A stretch of 64,000 nt of DNA, taken from JBBDWJ01 sp963824095 (GTDB lineage: Bacteria > Acidobacteriota > Terriglobia > Bryobacterales > UBA6623). Location: assembly GCA_963824095.1 (NCBI GenBank), contig CAWGNS010000014.1, forward strand, positions 372,001 to 436,000, written 5' to 3'. Within the stretch, counting starts at the first letter, position 1; every line of letters begins with the position of its first letter. Positions 61,919-64,000 of this stretch are shown one piece after another. Under the pieces are notes generated by a model, which saw nothing but the letters and a program-made list of their open reading frames with translations, was not told the DNA's origin and ran no database searches. The position numbers were made by a program, and so were the translations under genes.

Positions 61919-64000
61919 TCAGCCTCCGCGAACCACGGAAGGTTCGCCGCCCAATAGACCGGCGATTCCCGACAACGGGATTCTCACCCATTGGGGCCGG
62001 TTGTTGAGCTCATAGAGCAACTCGTAGCAAGCCTTCTCCAGCATGAAGCTGTTGAGCAGCAGTTCGAGGTCGGCCGAACTCTGCGGCAGGAACGAAGCCT
62101 TGCCCGCGGTTTCGAGGTAGTGGCGCAGGAAGGTCGCGCAACTCCACGCCTCCCAGTATTCCACCCACGGCTTCAGCATGTCGCGGGCGATGCCGTGGCG
62201 CTCGGTGAATTGCAGGAACCCGGCGTGGGCGGCGTAGCTGAACGAGCGCAGCATGCCGGCGACGTCTTTGAGCGGCGATCGCTTCTCGCGCCGTTCGTCG
62301 CGGCCGCGGGCGGGCTCGCCCTCGAAATCGAGGATGTAGTAGTCGTTTTTGACAGTGAGCACCTGGCCGAGATGGTAGTCGCCGTGGACGCGCGTTTTGA
62401 CGATGGGCGAGGTCATGGCGCTCAGGCGGTCGAAGCTCGCCAGCAGCCACGAACGGCCGGCCAGCACGGCGTCGGCCGAATCGGACGCATCGTCGGCCAG
62501 CGAGGGCCGCACGCGCGCCAACAGATCGAGCGCCTGGCCCGCCAGCGAAGCCATGTTCTGTTGCAGGCTCGCCCAGTCGGCTGCCGTGACCGGCTCGGGA
62601 GAAAAGGCGGGATCGGCAGTTTCGCGCGCCAACGCCAGGTGCATCTCCGCCGTTCTTTGGCCGAGCACCGCCGCGCGCTCGAGCGACAGGCCGACGGCGT
62701 TGCGAACTTCTTCAGACGGTGCAACTCCGGACAGTTGCAATAGCGACAGGCCGGCGGTTTCGCGCGCCAGCGGCGGCGTGGCCTCGGCGGCGCTGCGCTC
62801 GAGATAGCGGCCGAACTCGTCGAGGGTCGATTCCCAGCCATCGCCCTGATTGGCGACCAAACCCTGCAACATCGCCAGCGTGGTCGTCTCGCCCTCAGCC
62901 GACACATATTCGATGGCGCCCACCAGCGGAGGAATGCGGTCGAAACCGGCTTGCTCGGCGAGGTGGCGGCTCATTTCGAAATCGACGTTCGTGCCGCGTT
63001 CCAGACGCCGGAAAAGCTTGAGGATCAACTGCTCGCCGAAGCGCACCGAGCTATTGCTCTGCTCGGCCGTGCTGGGAATCGCGGTGAGCGTTTCCGCGGC
63101 GGACCCGCGCGCCGCTTCGAAGCCGGCCAGCGGGAAGGCGCGGATTTCGCCGTGCTGCGTCGGGAATACGGCGCTGTCGGCGATCGCCGACAACAACGAC
63201 TGGCTGGCAGCCTCATCCGCCAGCGCGTCGTGCAAGACACCCGGCCCGCGCGGAGTCGTGAAGCGGCTCAGCACGAACTGCGGACGATGCTTGACGAGGT
63301 TCTCCGCGCCGCGGCCGCGCGCCACGCTAAGCGGCACCGAATAGCTCTCCTCCGTGCCGTCGGCATAGCGCACATGGAGCAGCGTCAGAAAGGCCGGCGC
63401 GCCGGCGGTGGGGATCTGCGTCCAATCCCGCACCACGACGGTCTGGATCGAACGCGTCTTGGCTCCAAACCAGCGGCTTTGCGGCAGGTAGCGGGGCAAG
63501 ATGCGCGTTTCCAGATTGGAGCGGGGACGACCCTCGAACAGGCTCGGCCCCTCGTCGCGTAGCGCCAGTACCACCATCTCGCCCAGTTCGGTCGCCGCCT
63601 GCGGCTCGCGCAAGCGGTAGGCCGCTGTGGGCTTGATCTCGGACTGGATCTCGAACCAGTAGAAGCCGTACGGCCCCAGGGTGAGGAAATAGGGCAGTTC
63701 GCCGATGGGCGGAAACGGCATGTTGCCGATCATCTCAACCGGGGTCATGCGGTTGAACTCGGAAAGGTCGAGCTCGCAAGGCTGCGCGAACCGAGACAAA
63801 TTGGCGACACAAAGCACCACCGTATCCTCATATCGGCGGACGTAGGCAAGCACCTTGCGATTGCTGGGGTGCAGAAACTCCAGACTGCCGCGGCCGAAAA
63901 CCTGGTAGAGCTTCCGGATGGCGATCATGTGCTTCATCCAGTTGAGCAGCGACGAGGGGTCTTCGAGCTGAGCCTCGACGTTGATCGACTGGTGGCCGTA
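61919..64000 (-). CDS. treS: Trehalose synthase-maltokinase fusion (partial, N-terminus beyond right edge)
   Basis: The C-terminal 693 residues are present. The right edge reads YGHQSINVEAQLEDPSSLLNWMKHMIAIRK, the end of the TreS barrel, then the TreS C-terminal beta domain (TPVEMIGNMPFPPIGELPYFLTLGPYGFYWFEI). The maltokinase part starts near DEGPSLFEGR: SRWFGAKTRSIQ cap, and an aminoglycoside-phosphotransferase-type core with the catalytic loop VHGDYHLGQVL and metal-binding Asp in YILDFEGEP. TreS converts trehalose to maltose, and the kinase makes maltose-1-phosphate, the GlgE donor. A GlgE gene upstream (past 64000) is expected but not visible. First gene here of the glucan operon. Confidence 0.95.
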   Translation of the reverse strand, partial: YGHQSINVEAQLEDPSSLLNWMKHMIAIRKLYQVFGRGSLEFLHPSNRKVLAYVRRYEDTVVLCVANLSRFAQPCELDLSEFNRMTPVEMIGNMPFPPIGELPYFLTLGPYGFYWFEIQSEIKPTAAYRLREPQAATELGEMVVLALRDEGPSLFEGRPRSNLETRILPRYLPQSRWFGAKTRSIQTVVVRDWTQIPTAGAPAFLTLLHVRYADGTEESYSVPLSVARGRGAENLVKHRPQFVLSRFTTPRGPGVLHDALADEAASQSLLSAIADSAVFPTQHGEIRAFPLAGFEAARGSAAETLTAIPSTAEQSNSSVRFGEQLILKLFRRLERGTNVDFEMSRHLAEQAGFDRIPPLVGAIEYVSAEGETTTLAMLQGLVANQGDGWESTLDEFGRYLERSAAEATPPLARETAGLSLLQLSGVAPSEEVRNAVGLSLERAAVLGQRTAEMHLALARETADPAFSPEPVTAADWASLQQNMASLAGQALDLLARVRPSLADDASDSADAVLAGRSWLLASFDRLSAMTSPIVKTRVHGDYHLGQVLTVKNDYYILDFEGEPARGRDERREKRSPLKDVAGMLRSFSYAAHAGFLQFTERHGIARDMLKPWVEYWEAWSCATFLRHYLETAGKASFLPQSSADLELLLNSFMLEKACYELLYELNNRPQWVRIPLSGIAGLLGGEPSVVRGG

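Overview
The window looks like chromosomal DNA of a high-GC Acidobacteriota bacterium, probably of the Solibacter/Bryobacter type. The basis is the gene families seen: two large Oar-like TonB-dependent receptors with N-terminal carboxypeptidase-regulatory domains, an ADOP-type orphan permease (a family first described from Acidobacteria), two DUF1592/DUF1552 exported-protein pairs, and many small exported proteins with Tat-like or Sec leaders. No rRNA, tRNA, CRISPR array, phage or transposase gene was recognised.

Region 1 (1-16.9 kb) looks catabolic and mostly exported. A TonB receptor runs off the left edge. Then come a DeoR-type repressor and an AgaS-like SIS-domain isomerase/deaminase, a secreted M28-type peptidase-like protein, a secreted EF_0837-type amidohydrolase, two paralogous Tat-exported TIM-barrel proteins (the first frameshifted), two exported DUF362 proteins, and a translationally coupled pair: a Tat-tagged SelA/DgaE-like PLP enzyme plus an exported protein with three Rid domains. 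The pair could form a periplasmic lyase/imine-deaminase module. Region 2 (17-23.4 kb, minus strand) holds two exported leucine-rich-repeat proteins and one DUF1592/DUF1552 pair. Region 3 (24.7-33.6 kb, plus strand) is a full-length TonB receptor closed by a strong hairpin, then an overlapping TPR-TPR-glycosidase-like operon. Region 4 (34-41 kb) holds a sulfite oxidase-cytochrome c fusion, an exported ankyrin protein and a second DUF1592/DUF1552 pair. Region 5 (41-52 kb) holds the ADOP permease (frameshifted), an M50 site-2 protease, motA-motB, a YfiR-like protein followed by a CHASE8-like hybrid histidine kinase, and a P-loop kinase/dCMP deaminase fusion. Region 6 (52-64 kb, minus strand) is an alpha-glucan/trehalose cluster: treS-maltokinase fusion (cut by the right edge), glgX/treX, glgB, treZ, treY. 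It would interconvert glycogen, trehalose and maltose-1-phosphate.

Three genes each carry one apparent extra base (near 8979, 19623 and 42246). This points either to assembly/sequencing indels or to real decay, and raw reads would decide. Intergenic DNA carries at least three families of short palindromic repeats, one with compensatory base changes in its stem.
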